Below are positions 56,801 through 64,000 of a stretch of 64,000 bases of DNA, in pieces. Position numbers and translations under genes: made by a program. This stretch comes from Paenibacillus kyungheensis. GTDB taxonomy: Bacteria; Bacillota; Bacilli; Paenibacillales; Paenibacillaceae. Numbering within the stretch: position 1 is the stretch's first letter; every line of letters begins with the position of its first letter. The notes under the pieces were generated by a model that worked only from the letters and a program-made list of their open reading frames with translations, was not told the DNA's origin and did not search any database. The stretch lies in NCBI RefSeq assembly GCF_028606985.1, contig NZ_CP117416.1, positions 2,518,001 through 2,582,000 on the forward strand, given 5' to 3'.

Positions 56801-57265
56801 ACAGACGATGTGCTCCTAGCCGCAGGTATATATCTGTTCCATGAAATTACGGAACAACAGGTTATTTCTCTACAAACAATGACAACGCTAAAGAATGAGA
56901 TGATTACAGTAAGTGTAGATATGCAAGAAATAAGCCATTTTTCGCAATTGTTTCACAGCATTTACGAACAGCGGACACAAGCTATACTTACCTATAAACT
57001 TGAGGACTTTCAATTGTTCGCCAAACGTGTTAGACATGGCGCTATTGCTCCATTGTTCTATAGATCCTCATTAGAGACCTCCCATCAACGATTAAGTGAT
57101 TGGTTTGGTTTCATGTTGGGCTATTCGATCAAAGAAGGTCGAGTAACGTTTACCTGCGACTATGACGGGAATATGATCAATGAAATATCTATGGAGCAAT
57201 GGGCTGCCGGTTATATAAAACTGCTCGGTGTTTTGACAAATCAATTTTTGAAGGAGGCTCCTTAA
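50849..57265 (+). CDS. NRPS (half C)-A(Ser)-PCP-C-A(Gly)-PCP-(half C)
   Basis: This 2138-residue protein starts with about 260 residues resembling only the C-terminal lobe of a condensation domain (no HHxxxDG). Then come A1 (about 265-770; pocket code D V W H F S L V D K, Ser-like) and PCP1 (Ser815). A complete C domain (about 865-1310; YHHAMMDGWS near 1032) follows, then A2 (about 1345-1855; code D I L Q M G M V W K, closest to Gly) and PCP2 (Ser1893 in GGNSI). A final about 200 residues again resemble a C-domain C-lobe (LSNPAVDELAILAQSYNV). The catalytic C for Ser is at the end of the previous protein. GTG 50849 follows AAAGGAG. Codes are read by eye: Ser is good, Gly moderate. Confidence 0.93.
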   Translation: MSDNFTNSVLAANDKTVKEKAYWQEKMQGDPVMSVFPSEHRIIDGGEGANSVSFQFNHAVSNQLKHISNGSDYGMFILFVAGMNLLLSQYTNSSDIVIAMPAFRQAHDVDNEDEARLLVLRTSLQNCNHFRDVLKATKQTVTKANVHQNYPFHLVMKHGGMLTDLDTDTQAQILVGFDRVHDLPQVKESRAEIIIILSSSEQTLEVQFSFNQSRFEPKTAQQWGTHLERLFEEALFHPEKSLSEIGVLKNNEIEILTNQFNNTQAEYDKEATLPHLFEEQTARTPDQTAAVFSTGSWTYSELNKRANQLARTLQAKGVKPDQLVGVLLERSPEMMMGLLAILKAGGAYVPIDPTYPKERISYVLQDSGASLLLTRGKETTLDVHFEGEVLDLTDEALYTNDDTDLSGGAGANDIAYVIYTSGSTGEPKGVMIEHQAVINRLQWMQKQFPLTTRDVILQKTPFSFDVSVWELFWWSLSGASVVFAEPGAEKDPEALAQSVHEHQVTVMHFVPSMLQLFLEHVEATGGDKLRSLRRVFVSGETLQASQASRFGRLLKDRWGTELINLYGPTEATVDVSYHECSCEDHVTHIPIGQPIDNMSLYILDREGRVQPVGVPGELYIGGVGLARGYWNRPELTEERFTTQKAVPGIRLYRTGDIGKWLSNGEMAYGGRIDHQVKIRGNRIELGEIETQLLRHPQIQEAVVTVHEAEAGRKELSAYYVSEGVLGIGAIQAYVGERLPAYMVPTYGRQLETMPLTANGKLDRKRLPAPQAQAEQRRYAAPRNEVEEQLASVWQEVLGIERIGIDEPYQEIGGDSIKTIRIIFLIKKRCQIDLQMLEFYQHPTIRDLADFLKNRDSNESDEKLAVAKEKLAQWQQELFQSDIEWLLPNKEIEEVLPLSDIQQGMIYHSLTHPQSSLYHEQFLYEFQDDSFSEQTFRQAMELLIDKHAIFRTTFNLKDLSVPVQLVHRQVSVDLELISLVDLVREKQENFLNSFLEQDRKQPFIQDAVSSNIIWRMRVFQLNEHHYCLAWLYHHAMMDGWSNASFITELWQIYFGLKQGLVELKPLRHSYRDMLIEQWSIQDDPEVHSYWRNELENYKRFESPFAVVEEELDESLDITTIILNEEINLLSLMQAAKINHVSLKTILFTAYACMMHMIDAENDFVVGVVVNNRPLVEDGEKILGCFLNSIPVRIRINGTTALQEFMLEMDKKLLEAQQYGKLSLARILQAVGEHDGGGNKLFDNIFNYVDLYVYDGVSREMRDHQTLDNVGNYERTNALFQFDCFMENEHLHIVVRHETSFYPKVDVECMISSYARILKAIIDGSETILNKTLFSDPNQIRLLRERAETYATPLPDEPTISGLIDAQAKRSAQRTALISQSERLTYAELNRRVDQLAWRLVRSGVKEGDIVALMARRSIEMMIGLLAILRAGGAYLPIDPDYPDERIQHMFTDSGTNVLLTHQPYNERVNFGGEILDLAEHIYEENDAIKRSFPHIRPNNLAYCIYTSGSTGLPKGVLIEHRSVVNLLEGMTQLISFQEDQTFLSVTTISFDIFVLETLLPLMKGMCVVIANAEEQIDPAALGRLMLNHDVSMLQVTPSRLRLLLDNEIAIEGMAKLTNIMIGGESFGIELIHTFREHSSARVFNMYGPTETTVWSMVADLTEADEVTLGRPIANTEVLIVDRNGQLQPFGTVGELCIAGAGLARGYHGLPDMTQAKFVTHPIDSSQRIYKTGDLARWQMDGQIKYIGRRDHQVKIRGYRVELSEIEHVLGSYAGISSPLVVAQKRDTDESYLIAYYLSEKELPVALLREHLTDRLPDYMIPGAFVQLEYYPLLPNGKINRAALPEPNLSRNAMITPFRQAVTDIEQRLAQLWQEIVRIETIGMDDNFLEAGGNSISLVQFHAKLESFYPNQISIAEMFSYPTIGKLAAKLEQAIPKKKIEIDRLLLPKHFLNLSGSLTNENTFLFHLSNPAVDELAILAQSYNVETDDVLLAAGIYLFHEITEQQVISLQTMTTLKNEMITVSVDMQEISHFSQLFHSIYEQRTQAILTYKLEDFQLFAKRVRHGAIAPLFYRSSLETSHQRLSDWFGFMLGYSIKEGRVTFTCDYDGNMINEISMEQWAAGYIKLLGVLTNQFLKEAP
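51640..53265 (+). other. G+C-rich A-domain segment, probable recombination tract
   Basis: Within the NRPS gene, the segment coding the Ser-activating A domain up to the first half of its PCP is much richer in G+C than both sides. One 60-base line (52681-52740) has 40 G/C, while 54001-54060 has 24. The change is abrupt at about 51640 and about 53265. The protein stays intact. This suggests replacement of the A domain from a higher-G+C donor. Confidence 0.7.
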
Positions 57266-57267
57266 AA

Positions 57268-58539
57268 ATGAGAAAACTGGCCTTGGTGTTTCCGGGACAG
57301 GGGTCCCAATATATTGGCATGGGAAAAACATTGTATGAGCAATATCCGATTGCTAAAGAAACATTCCAAGAGGCTAACAAAGCTCTTGGTTTCGATTTAA
57401 CTTCGTTATGTTTTGAAGGATCGCCGGAGCAACTTCAGCAGACGGAATTTACTCAACCAGCGATTTTAACTCACAGTGTGGCAGCATACCGGGTATTTAT
57501 GCACGAAGTAGGCATACGTCCACATTTTATTGCTGGGCATAGTCTGGGTGAATTTAGCGCGCTGACTTGTTCGGGAGCCATTTCATTCGCTGACGCCGTG
57601 AAAATCGTAAACAAGCGCGGGCAGTTTATGCAAGAGTCGGCATCGCTAGGGACAGGAGGGATGTCAGCTATTTCGAGAGTGAGTGCAATCGATGTGGAAC
57701 GAGTATGCCGAGAGATAAGCACCGAACAAGAACTTGTTACGGTATCCAACTACAATTCGTCTACCCAAACAGTCATTGCGGGCCATATCGGTGCGATTGA
57801 AAAGGCAGAACGCAAATTAACAGAGATCGGCGCAGACTTTATTCGATTGAAGGTTAGCGCACCGTTCCATTGCCCGCTCATGAAGCAGGCTTCCTTTCAA
57901 CTGGAACAGGAGCTTTTGCAAACGCCTTATTCGGAGATACATGTTCCGGTTGTAGCAAACTACAACGCTTTGCCATATCCAGGGGTCAATCGGATCGTTC
58001 AAGCATTGACCATGCAGATGGTCGAACCGATACAGTGGAATGCGACGATGCAGTTTTTGAAAAATCAGGACGTAAATATTGTCGTAGAACTTGGTCCTGG
58101 TACAGTACTCCGTAATTTAATGAAAAAAAGCTTTAGCTCTATCCATAGTTTCTCCTATGACCGAGAAGTAGATCAGACAGATTTGAAGGAGTTGTTGTCC
58201 TCAGACCAATTGGAGTATCCATGTCTCGTATCTCGTTGTCTTGCCATAGCTGTTTGTACGCGCAATAGCAACTGGGATCAGGAGGAATATGAGGAAGGGG
58301 TCATCAAGCCTTACCGTCAAATCCAAACGATGCTTGCGGAAATCGAAGCAGCAGCAGTAGAACCGACTCTGGAACAAAAGCGAGCTGCGCTTAATATGCT
58401 CAAATTGGTGTTTGCAACGAAGCGTACACCTTTAGAAGAACAGCAGATGAGATTTTCCCAACTGTTTGAAGAAACCAACACTGGCGATATGTTTGCAGAT
58501 GAAGTTCAATTACCTATGCAGACATCCTTTACGAGCTAG
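57268..58539 (+). CDS. Second trans-acting acyltransferase with C-terminal extension (AT2)
   Basis: This 423-residue protein is a FabD-like acyltransferase with PGQGSQYIGMG, Ser92 in GHSLGEFSA and FHCPLM. It has the same about 125-residue C-terminal extension as AT1 (SRCLAIAVCTRNSN, EPTLEQKRAAL, EEQQMRFSQLF). ATG 57268 is two bases after the NRPS stop, with AAGGAGG inside that gene's end; an in-frame upstream ATG lies within the NRPS coding region. Two different trans-ATs suggest either distinct extender units or one acting as a proofreading acyl hydrolase. Both are possibilities only. Confidence 0.93.
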   Translation: MRKLALVFPGQGSQYIGMGKTLYEQYPIAKETFQEANKALGFDLTSLCFEGSPEQLQQTEFTQPAILTHSVAAYRVFMHEVGIRPHFIAGHSLGEFSALTCSGAISFADAVKIVNKRGQFMQESASLGTGGMSAISRVSAIDVERVCREISTEQELVTVSNYNSSTQTVIAGHIGAIEKAERKLTEIGADFIRLKVSAPFHCPLMKQASFQLEQELLQTPYSEIHVPVVANYNALPYPGVNRIVQALTMQMVEPIQWNATMQFLKNQDVNIVVELGPGTVLRNLMKKSFSSIHSFSYDREVDQTDLKELLSSDQLEYPCLVSRCLAIAVCTRNSNWDQEEYEEGVIKPYRQIQTMLAEIEAAAVEPTLEQKRAALNMLKLVFATKRTPLEEQQMRFSQLFEETNTGDMFADEVQLPMQTSFTS

Positions 58540-58555
58540 ACAGGAGGATGATAAA

Positions 58556-61500
58556 TTGGGGAATTTATTAGGGTTTTCAATAATGGGAAAAAATATCGAA
58601 GAGTATCCGCTAGAGCTGGAAAAAATATCAAAAAAGAGTATTGCTATTATCGGGATGGATGTTCGTTTTCCTCAGGCGAATAATCCACAATCCTTCTGGC
58701 ATAATCTGGTCAACGGAACAGACTCAATTCGCGATTTCCCACTGTCCAGACGCTTAGATACTGATCCTTATTTGCGTCAAAAGGGGCTGGATTACGAACA
58801 TTTTTCTTATATTAAAGGAGCCTTTCTTGAAGGAATTGATCATTTTGACTATCGTTTTTTTGGACTTTCCCATCGGGAAGCTTCTTTGATGGATCCGTGC
58901 CAACGACTATTCTTGCAGACAGCATGGCAAGCCATTGAAAATTCGGGTTATGGCGGCAATTGTCTGGTGGGATCTAATACAGGCGTCTACCTCGGCTTTA
59001 GCAATGATTTCGATACAGAGACAACTTATAAACGCTATATTGCTGATTTGGAGCCTGAGTCGGTGCCACTTGCTATCACAGCAAATATTAAAGCGATCAT
59101 TGGAAGTCGTATCTCTTATTTACTTGATCTGCGTGGCCCGAACCTGCTTATTGATACGACCTGTTCTTCTTCGCTTGTCGCTGTTCACACTGCCTGTCAA
59201 GCCATTCGTAACGGAGAATGCGATATGGCGCTGGCAGGAGGGGTTGAATTGCATTTATTACCTTTAAATGTGACAGATCGAGAGAAAATGGGCATCGAAT
59301 CATCCGACTATAAGACGAAGTCATTTGATGACAGCTCGAATGGATCTGGCAATGGAGAGGGAGTAGCAGTCGTTGTACTGAAATCGCTTGACCGCGCCAT
59401 TCGGGATCGAGATCCGATCTATGCGGTTATTAAAGGGAGCGCGGTAAATCAGGATGGTAGCTCTGCCGGGTTAACTGCACCAAACGCTTCAGCTCAAGAA
59501 CAAGTCATTTTACGGGCCTGGAAAGAGGCCGACATTGATCCTGCGCAGCTATCATACGTAGAAGCGCATGGGTCGGGTACGCCCTTAGGCGATCCTATTG
59601 AAGCGACAGGGCTGACAAACGCGTTTGCACATTTCACGGATATGAAACAGTTTTGTGGTATCGGCTCGGTCAAAACGAATCTAGGGCATCTCGGAAACAG
59701 TGCTGGAGTGGCTGGCTTGATTAAATCGGTGCTCGCTTTGAAACACAAACAATTGCCAGCTTCGTTACATTTTCAAAAGCCGAACAACAAAATTAATTTT
59801 AAAAGCTCGCCACTCTATATGGTTGATGAATTAATGGATTGGCCGATGCAGGGAGATTCTCCTCGTTACTGCGGGGTCAGCTCATTCGGACTAAGCGGAA
59901 CCAACTGTCACATGGTGTTGGAGGAAGCGCCGAAGCAAGAGAGAGCTATTATGCGAACAAATAATGAGAAAGGTTTGTTACCATTATCAGCCAAAAGCAT
60001 CTGGTCATTGCAACGTCTGGTTGAGAGTTACGATAAGCATTTGACAGAATCACAGGAAATTAGTCTGGTGGATCTTTGTTATACTGCCGCAGTGGGGCGT
60101 GGTCATTATACTCATCGACTTGCCATTGTATTTGACGGACTTACAGATTTAAAAAGCATTATCCATAAGCTGGCTTCACAAGGGGTGGACAAAGTCGAGC
60201 CTCCAAATGTAGTTTACAGCGTGCTTAAGAGTAACAATACTGTGGACAGCTCACAAGCCGGAGTTGGTCTCGCAGATTCAGACCAGACCGATTGGCATGA
60301 ATGTGCTCGGTTGTACACAGCAGGCGTTGTCATCAGATGGCAAGACCTTTATTCAGAGGGCCAACGAATCCATCTTCCTGTGTATCCATTTGAGCCAATA
60401 CGCTGTTGGCTGGATATTCCGGTAAAAGATAATTATTATCATGTTATCGACTGGCAACCATTTGAGTATAGCAGCACGATAGATGATGGGTTGGTCGCAA
60501 AAGGTACTGTACTGGTGCTGAAAGACAAGCATGAACGTGCCGATCGGTTGCGGAAAACACTTGAACGGAACCAAATGCAAGTTGTTGAGATCGAAATCGG
60601 AAGCGATAACGAATATTCACAACTTCACGAAACATCATATGTGTTAGGACATCTCCAAGATCACTATGATCGCCTTCTCGCTGAATTCCCGGATGGCACT
60701 GTAACGCATATTGTTCATATGGCTTCTTTAAGCGGCGGGCAAAGCCCTCAAACTATCGAGGAGTTGGAAGAAGAACAGCAACGGGGTGCCAATAGCTTAT
60801 TTTATTTAACAAAATCCATTTTAAGGAATAAATGGAAGAAACGGATTCATCTGCTCCTCTTAGGGCAGGGCATCTACGAAGTGACGAAGAACGAAGCAGT
60901 ATTGCACCCAGAAGCGGCTACTTTAATAGGTCTGGGCAAAGTCGTATCTCATGAGTATCCACATATTGCATGTCGCTGTCTGGACATTGACGAAGCTACA
61001 ACCGACGAACAAATTACAGCCGTGTTGGAAAGAAAACAGGTACCGTACATGCTGGCCAGCAGAGAAGGTTTGTTGTATTCCGAAACTTTGAAACCTTTTG
61101 ACTTACAAACAAATGAGGATGAACGCATTGAATTTAAGAGCGATGGCGTGTATTTGATTACAGGTGGATTGGGCGGAATGGCACTTGAGATTGCCAAGTA
61201 TCTATCTACCAAACAAAAATTAAATTTGGCGTTGCTTAGCCGTTCTTCATTTCCTGATCGAAAACAGTGGAACCAATTGTTGCGAGAGGGTTCATCCCGA
61301 AAAATAAGGGAACGTATACTGAGTTTGCAGGAGATAGAAGCAAATGGAGCTCATGTTCAGCTTTATACCGCGGATGTTGCGAATAAGCACCAGATGGCTG
61401 ATGTGGTAACCAGCTTAGAAAGCACGTATGGACGAATCAACGGGATCATACACTGTGCAGGGGTAGCTGGAAATGGATTTTTGGTACGTAAAGAGCAGGC

Positions 61501-62383
61501 AACGTTTGAAGAAGTATTGTCTCCGAAAACCAAAGGAACCTGGCTAATTGATCGGTTGACTGAAAGTGATCCTCCGGATTTCTTTCTTCTTTTTTCTTCA
61601 ATATCGTCTTTAATGTCCGCTGTCGGACAAGGAGACTATACGGCTGCTAATGCTTATCTCGATGCTTTTGCACGTGCAAGAACAAGACGAGGCCTACGGA
61701 CGCTGAGCTTGAACTGGGCGATGTGGAAGGAAACAGGGATGGCTGTCGATTACAATGTCCAGAACGATTCCTCTTTTAAAGAGCTCTATACACAGGAAGC
61801 GCTACTTGCATTGGATAAAGTAATACACACGAAAGCTTCAAATGTAGTTGTCGGTGAGCTAAAGCATAGTGAAATGCAGACACTGCTGACTGAAGATAAT
61901 TTTGGCTTTCTCTCATCCGAGCTTCGTAGCCGAATCACTGAACGAATGGCGATCCAAGGGAAGCCTAAAGTGGATGAAGAACAGTCAGTACAACCAACAA
62001 TACACATTACGTTGAAAGGCAAGGAAGAAGGAGATTTCAGCGACAATGAGCAGCAACTGGCTGCGATCTGGTCCAATCTGCTGGGCATGGAATCAATCAG
62101 CGTACATGATAATTTTTATGACATTGGCGGGAACTCGATCTTAGCAACGCATTTGCTTAGGGCACTGGATGAGGCGTATCCGAATCATTTTGATATTACG
62201 GATATTTTCTCATATCCTACTGTGTCCTTGATGGCTGAATACTTGGAACGACGATTGGATGACGTCGAACAGTCTGGATCATCTCTAGATGAACTGCTGG
62301 ATCGTTTATCCGAGGGAGATCTTTCAGTTGAAGAAGCGTCCGAACTAATGAAATCGGTAGGTGAAGACCAGTGGAAAACATAA
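58556..62383 (+). CDS. Trans-AT PKS KS-KR-ACP
   Basis: This 1275-residue protein has a KS (about 30-455) with Cys203 (TTCSSS), His338 (AHGSGT) and His378 (NLGHLGNSAG), then a linker, no AT, and a KR (from about 865; GGLGGM nucleotide site, FSSISS, GDYTAANAYL). The ACP has Ser1194 in IGGNSI, followed by a C-terminal helical tail (SLDELLDRLSEGDLSVEEASELM) that looks like a docking segment. It probably elongates the Gly-ending chain by one ketide and reduces it. TTG 58556 follows AGGAGG at eight bases; the open frame extends upstream into the AT gene without a suitable start. Confidence 0.93.
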   Translation: MGNLLGFSIMGKNIEEYPLELEKISKKSIAIIGMDVRFPQANNPQSFWHNLVNGTDSIRDFPLSRRLDTDPYLRQKGLDYEHFSYIKGAFLEGIDHFDYRFFGLSHREASLMDPCQRLFLQTAWQAIENSGYGGNCLVGSNTGVYLGFSNDFDTETTYKRYIADLEPESVPLAITANIKAIIGSRISYLLDLRGPNLLIDTTCSSSLVAVHTACQAIRNGECDMALAGGVELHLLPLNVTDREKMGIESSDYKTKSFDDSSNGSGNGEGVAVVVLKSLDRAIRDRDPIYAVIKGSAVNQDGSSAGLTAPNASAQEQVILRAWKEADIDPAQLSYVEAHGSGTPLGDPIEATGLTNAFAHFTDMKQFCGIGSVKTNLGHLGNSAGVAGLIKSVLALKHKQLPASLHFQKPNNKINFKSSPLYMVDELMDWPMQGDSPRYCGVSSFGLSGTNCHMVLEEAPKQERAIMRTNNEKGLLPLSAKSIWSLQRLVESYDKHLTESQEISLVDLCYTAAVGRGHYTHRLAIVFDGLTDLKSIIHKLASQGVDKVEPPNVVYSVLKSNNTVDSSQAGVGLADSDQTDWHECARLYTAGVVIRWQDLYSEGQRIHLPVYPFEPIRCWLDIPVKDNYYHVIDWQPFEYSSTIDDGLVAKGTVLVLKDKHERADRLRKTLERNQMQVVEIEIGSDNEYSQLHETSYVLGHLQDHYDRLLAEFPDGTVTHIVHMASLSGGQSPQTIEELEEEQQRGANSLFYLTKSILRNKWKKRIHLLLLGQGIYEVTKNEAVLHPEAATLIGLGKVVSHEYPHIACRCLDIDEATTDEQITAVLERKQVPYMLASREGLLYSETLKPFDLQTNEDERIEFKSDGVYLITGGLGGMALEIAKYLSTKQKLNLALLSRSSFPDRKQWNQLLREGSSRKIRERILSLQEIEANGAHVQLYTADVANKHQMADVVTSLESTYGRINGIIHCAGVAGNGFLVRKEQATFEEVLSPKTKGTWLIDRLTESDPPDFFLLFSSISSLMSAVGQGDYTAANAYLDAFARARTRRGLRTLSLNWAMWKETGMAVDYNVQNDSSFKELYTQEALLALDKVIHTKASNVVVGELKHSEMQTLLTEDNFGFLSSELRSRITERMAIQGKPKVDEEQSVQPTIHITLKGKEEGDFSDNEQQLAAIWSNLLGMESISVHDNFYDIGGNSILATHLLRALDEAYPNHFDITDIFSYPTVSLMAEYLERRLDDVEQSGSSLDELLDRLSEGDLSVEEASELMKSVGEDQWKT

Positions 62384-64000
62384 AGAATTTTATTTTTCAG
62401 CAGGTTGCTACAAATAAGTTGACTAAAGATGAAGCTAAAGTGCTTCTCAAAGAACTTTATCAATCGAATGTAAAAGAGGAACAAAATTCCAGCCATGATA
62501 TAGCTATTGTTGGGATGGCTTGCAAATTGCCCGGTGCAGAAAATACTGAAGCTTACTGGAGTATTTTGGAGAAGGGCGTACGTACGATGGGAGAATTCCC
62601 TTTTAATCGCCGTCGGGACACCGATCCATTTGTAAGCGGCGGTGCGGAGTATCGTAAGGGCGGATATCTGGATCAGATTGATCGGTTCGATGCTCCCTTT
62701 TTTCGTATTTCGCGCCGGGAAGCAGAAGCGATGGATCCGATGCAACGACTATTTCTGGAAACCGCTTGGGAAGCGATGGAAGATTCGGGTATCGGTAGTG
62801 AGAAGTTAAAGGACACGAAAACGGCTGTATACGTTGGGCAAGAGACGAACTACAACAACGAATACAGAAAGTTGCTGGCCGAGGAAGACGAACTGTCGAT
62901 GACGGGTTCCCATACAGGCATAATCGCTAGTCGTATTCAGTATTTACTTAACTTACGTGGACCTAGTCTTGTGCTGGATACAGCTTGTTCATCTTCGCTT
63001 GTAGCACTGCATCTCGCTTGCCAAGGGCTACGCAACAATGAATTTGACTATGCGCTTGTCGGAGGTATTTCTGCTTTTTTGTTCCCGGCAGGTCAGAGTC
63101 TTGTGATGGAATCCGGTAGTGCTGAAATTCGTGCTTTCGATAAAAATGCAAGTGGAACATGCTGGTCGGAGGGTTTCGGCGTCGTGATGCTCAAACCGTT
63201 AGATAAAGCTTTGCAGGATCAGGATCACATTCATGCTGTCATTAAAGGAAGCGCTATGAACAATGATGGAACATCGAATGGAATTACGGCACCTAATGCC
63301 GATTCACAAGCAGAGGTGCTGACAGCGGCATGGGAATCGGCAGGTATTCCGCCAGAATCGATATCTTACATCGAAACGCATGGAACAGGAACTCCGCTTG
63401 GTGATCCGATCGAGATTAAAGGATTGACAAAAGCATTTCGGCGATATACGAAAAAACGGCAATTTTGCGGTATTGGTTCGGTCAAAACGAATATCGGACA
63501 TGCGGTCGCGACTTCCGGTATTGCATCGCTGATGAAGGTTGTGCTGGCAATGCAACATCAGAAGTTACCGCAGACGCTTTCTTTTCAAGCTCCCAATCCA
63601 TATATTCATTTTGCCGATTCACCTGTGTATGTTAATGATTGCCTACGGGACTGGGAAACAGGCGATACCCCAAGAAGAGCTGGTGTTTCAGCGTTTGGCT
63701 TCAGCGGAACAAATGTACATGTGGTGCTGGAAGAAGCTCCAGCGCGTCCAGCTCGCGTTCAGACAGAACGAGGTTCGGAATTGTTCGTTGTATCTGCACG
63801 TACAGAAAATGCGCTACGAAGTTTGTTAACCAGTTATTCGGACTATTTGCGGGAGAACCCCCACGTTTCGCTAGCTGATTTATGCTACACAGCAAGCACA
63901 GGTCGAAAACATTATACGATCCGTCTGGCGTTCTTTGTTCATACGACGGAAGAACTTCTTAACAAGTTGCAGACAGCTTTAGCTGGTGAACTAGAGGATA
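62371..64000 (+). CDS. PKS protein, N-terminal docking segment and KS, cut by window end
   Basis: From GTG 62371, overlapping the previous stop by 13 bases and after GGTGAAG, the frame is open to the window edge (543 codons). It begins with a helical docking-like segment (FIFQQVATNKLTKDEAKVLLKEL). A KS from about residue 45 follows, with Cys206 (TACSSS), His337 (THGTGT) and His377 (NIGHAVATSG), and the sequence runs into the post-KS linker. The triad is complete. The remaining domains and the rest of the assembly line are outside the window, so no thioesterase or release domain is visible. Confidence 0.93.
   Translation, partial: MENIKNFIFQQVATNKLTKDEAKVLLKELYQSNVKEEQNSSHDIAIVGMACKLPGAENTEAYWSILEKGVRTMGEFPFNRRRDTDPFVSGGAEYRKGGYLDQIDRFDAPFFRISRREAEAMDPMQRLFLETAWEAMEDSGIGSEKLKDTKTAVYVGQETNYNNEYRKLLAEEDELSMTGSHTGIIASRIQYLLNLRGPSLVLDTACSSSLVALHLACQGLRNNEFDYALVGGISAFLFPAGQSLVMESGSAEIRAFDKNASGTCWSEGFGVVMLKPLDKALQDQDHIHAVIKGSAMNNDGTSNGITAPNADSQAEVLTAAWESAGIPPESISYIETHGTGTPLGDPIEIKGLTKAFRRYTKKRQFCGIGSVKTNIGHAVATSGIASLMKVVLAMQHQKLPQTLSFQAPNPYIHFADSPVYVNDCLRDWETGDTPRRAGVSAFGFSGTNVHVVLEEAPARPARVQTERGSELFVVSARTENALRSLLTSYSDYLRENPHVSLADLCYTASTGRKHYTIRLAFFVHTTEELLNKLQTALAGELED

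Noticed and set aside
62185-62745. A 186-codon minus-strand frame at the junction of two PKS genes
   Set aside because: It lies opposite the end of one PKS gene and the start of the next, both with clear domain motifs; it is a shadow.

Overview
The window looks like a chromosomal segment of a low-to-moderate G+C Bacillales bacterium, most plausibly Paenibacillus or a relative. The evidence is strong AGGAGG-type ribosome binding sites, frequent TTG/GTG starts, many one-component regulators (AraC, HxlR, TetR, MarR, Crp, ArsR, Lrp), a LytTR/AgrC-like pair, a MacAB-type operon with its own two-component system, and a large trans-AT PKS/NRPS cluster. This assignment is inferred from gene content; no marker gene is present. 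I saw no tRNA, rRNA, CRISPR array or intact insertion sequence.

Bases 1-9360 hold a DinB-like protein, a four-gene operon (unknown beta-rich protein, BtrH-N/papain-like protein, LytTR response regulator, AgrC-like kinase), a secreted serine hydrolase, and an AraC regulator followed by a short-chain dehydrogenase. Bases 9400-13420 hold an MGT-family glycosyltransferase, an HxlR regulator divergent from a nitroreductase, and a Gfo/Idh/MocA oxidoreductase. Bases 13600-21760 are a six-gene minus-strand operon: large exported repeat protein, MacA-like adaptor, ATPase, MacB-like permease, histidine kinase, response regulator. Bases 21890-30030 carry small regulator/enzyme pairs and a four-domain CoA-disulfide reductase/rhodanese/TusA/DsrE fusion with its ArsR regulator. 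Three genes here are broken: a darcynin-like gene (26690-27035), an Lrp/AsnC regulator (30148-30616) and a metallo-beta-lactamase-fold gene (30795-31508). They mark a decayed boundary in front of the biosynthetic cluster.

Bases 32084-64000 are the biosynthetic cluster, all on the plus strand and running off the right edge. It opens with an AT-rich module: a free-standing acyl carrier protein, a LoaP-like NusG antiterminator fused to a C-terminal carrier-protein domain, and a BtrH-N-like protein that lacks the expected cysteine. The two non-coding leaders around this module (32496-32871 and 34801-35346) share a conserved paired element, GTTTCGRCACGTT, then 56-58 nt, then GGGCGAAGCT. Each copy is followed by an intrinsic terminator. 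The second terminator is a perfect 8-bp stem with a TTCG loop and seven T, and it sits directly in front of the first NRPS gene. This layout suggests processive antitermination of the assembly-line operon.

The assembly line begins with C-A-PCP-E, whose A-domain code DLTKIGEVGK reads as Asn and would give N-acyl-D-Asn. Next is a ClbP/ZmaM-like periplasmic peptidase fused to an ABC exporter, which together with the first module suggests a D-Asn prodrug and self-resistance mechanism. It continues with an ACP plus FkbH pair (a glyceryl-type unit), a trans-AT, a KS-KR-ACP-C protein, a (half C)-A(Ser)-PCP-C-A(Gly)-PCP-(half C) protein, a second trans-AT, a KS-KR-ACP protein, and a further KS-containing protein cut by the window end. 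The Ser A domain (about 51640-53265) is strikingly G+C-rich compared with its surroundings, as if swapped in by recombination. The fused LoaP-carrier protein with its repeated leader elements is the best candidate for an undescribed system.
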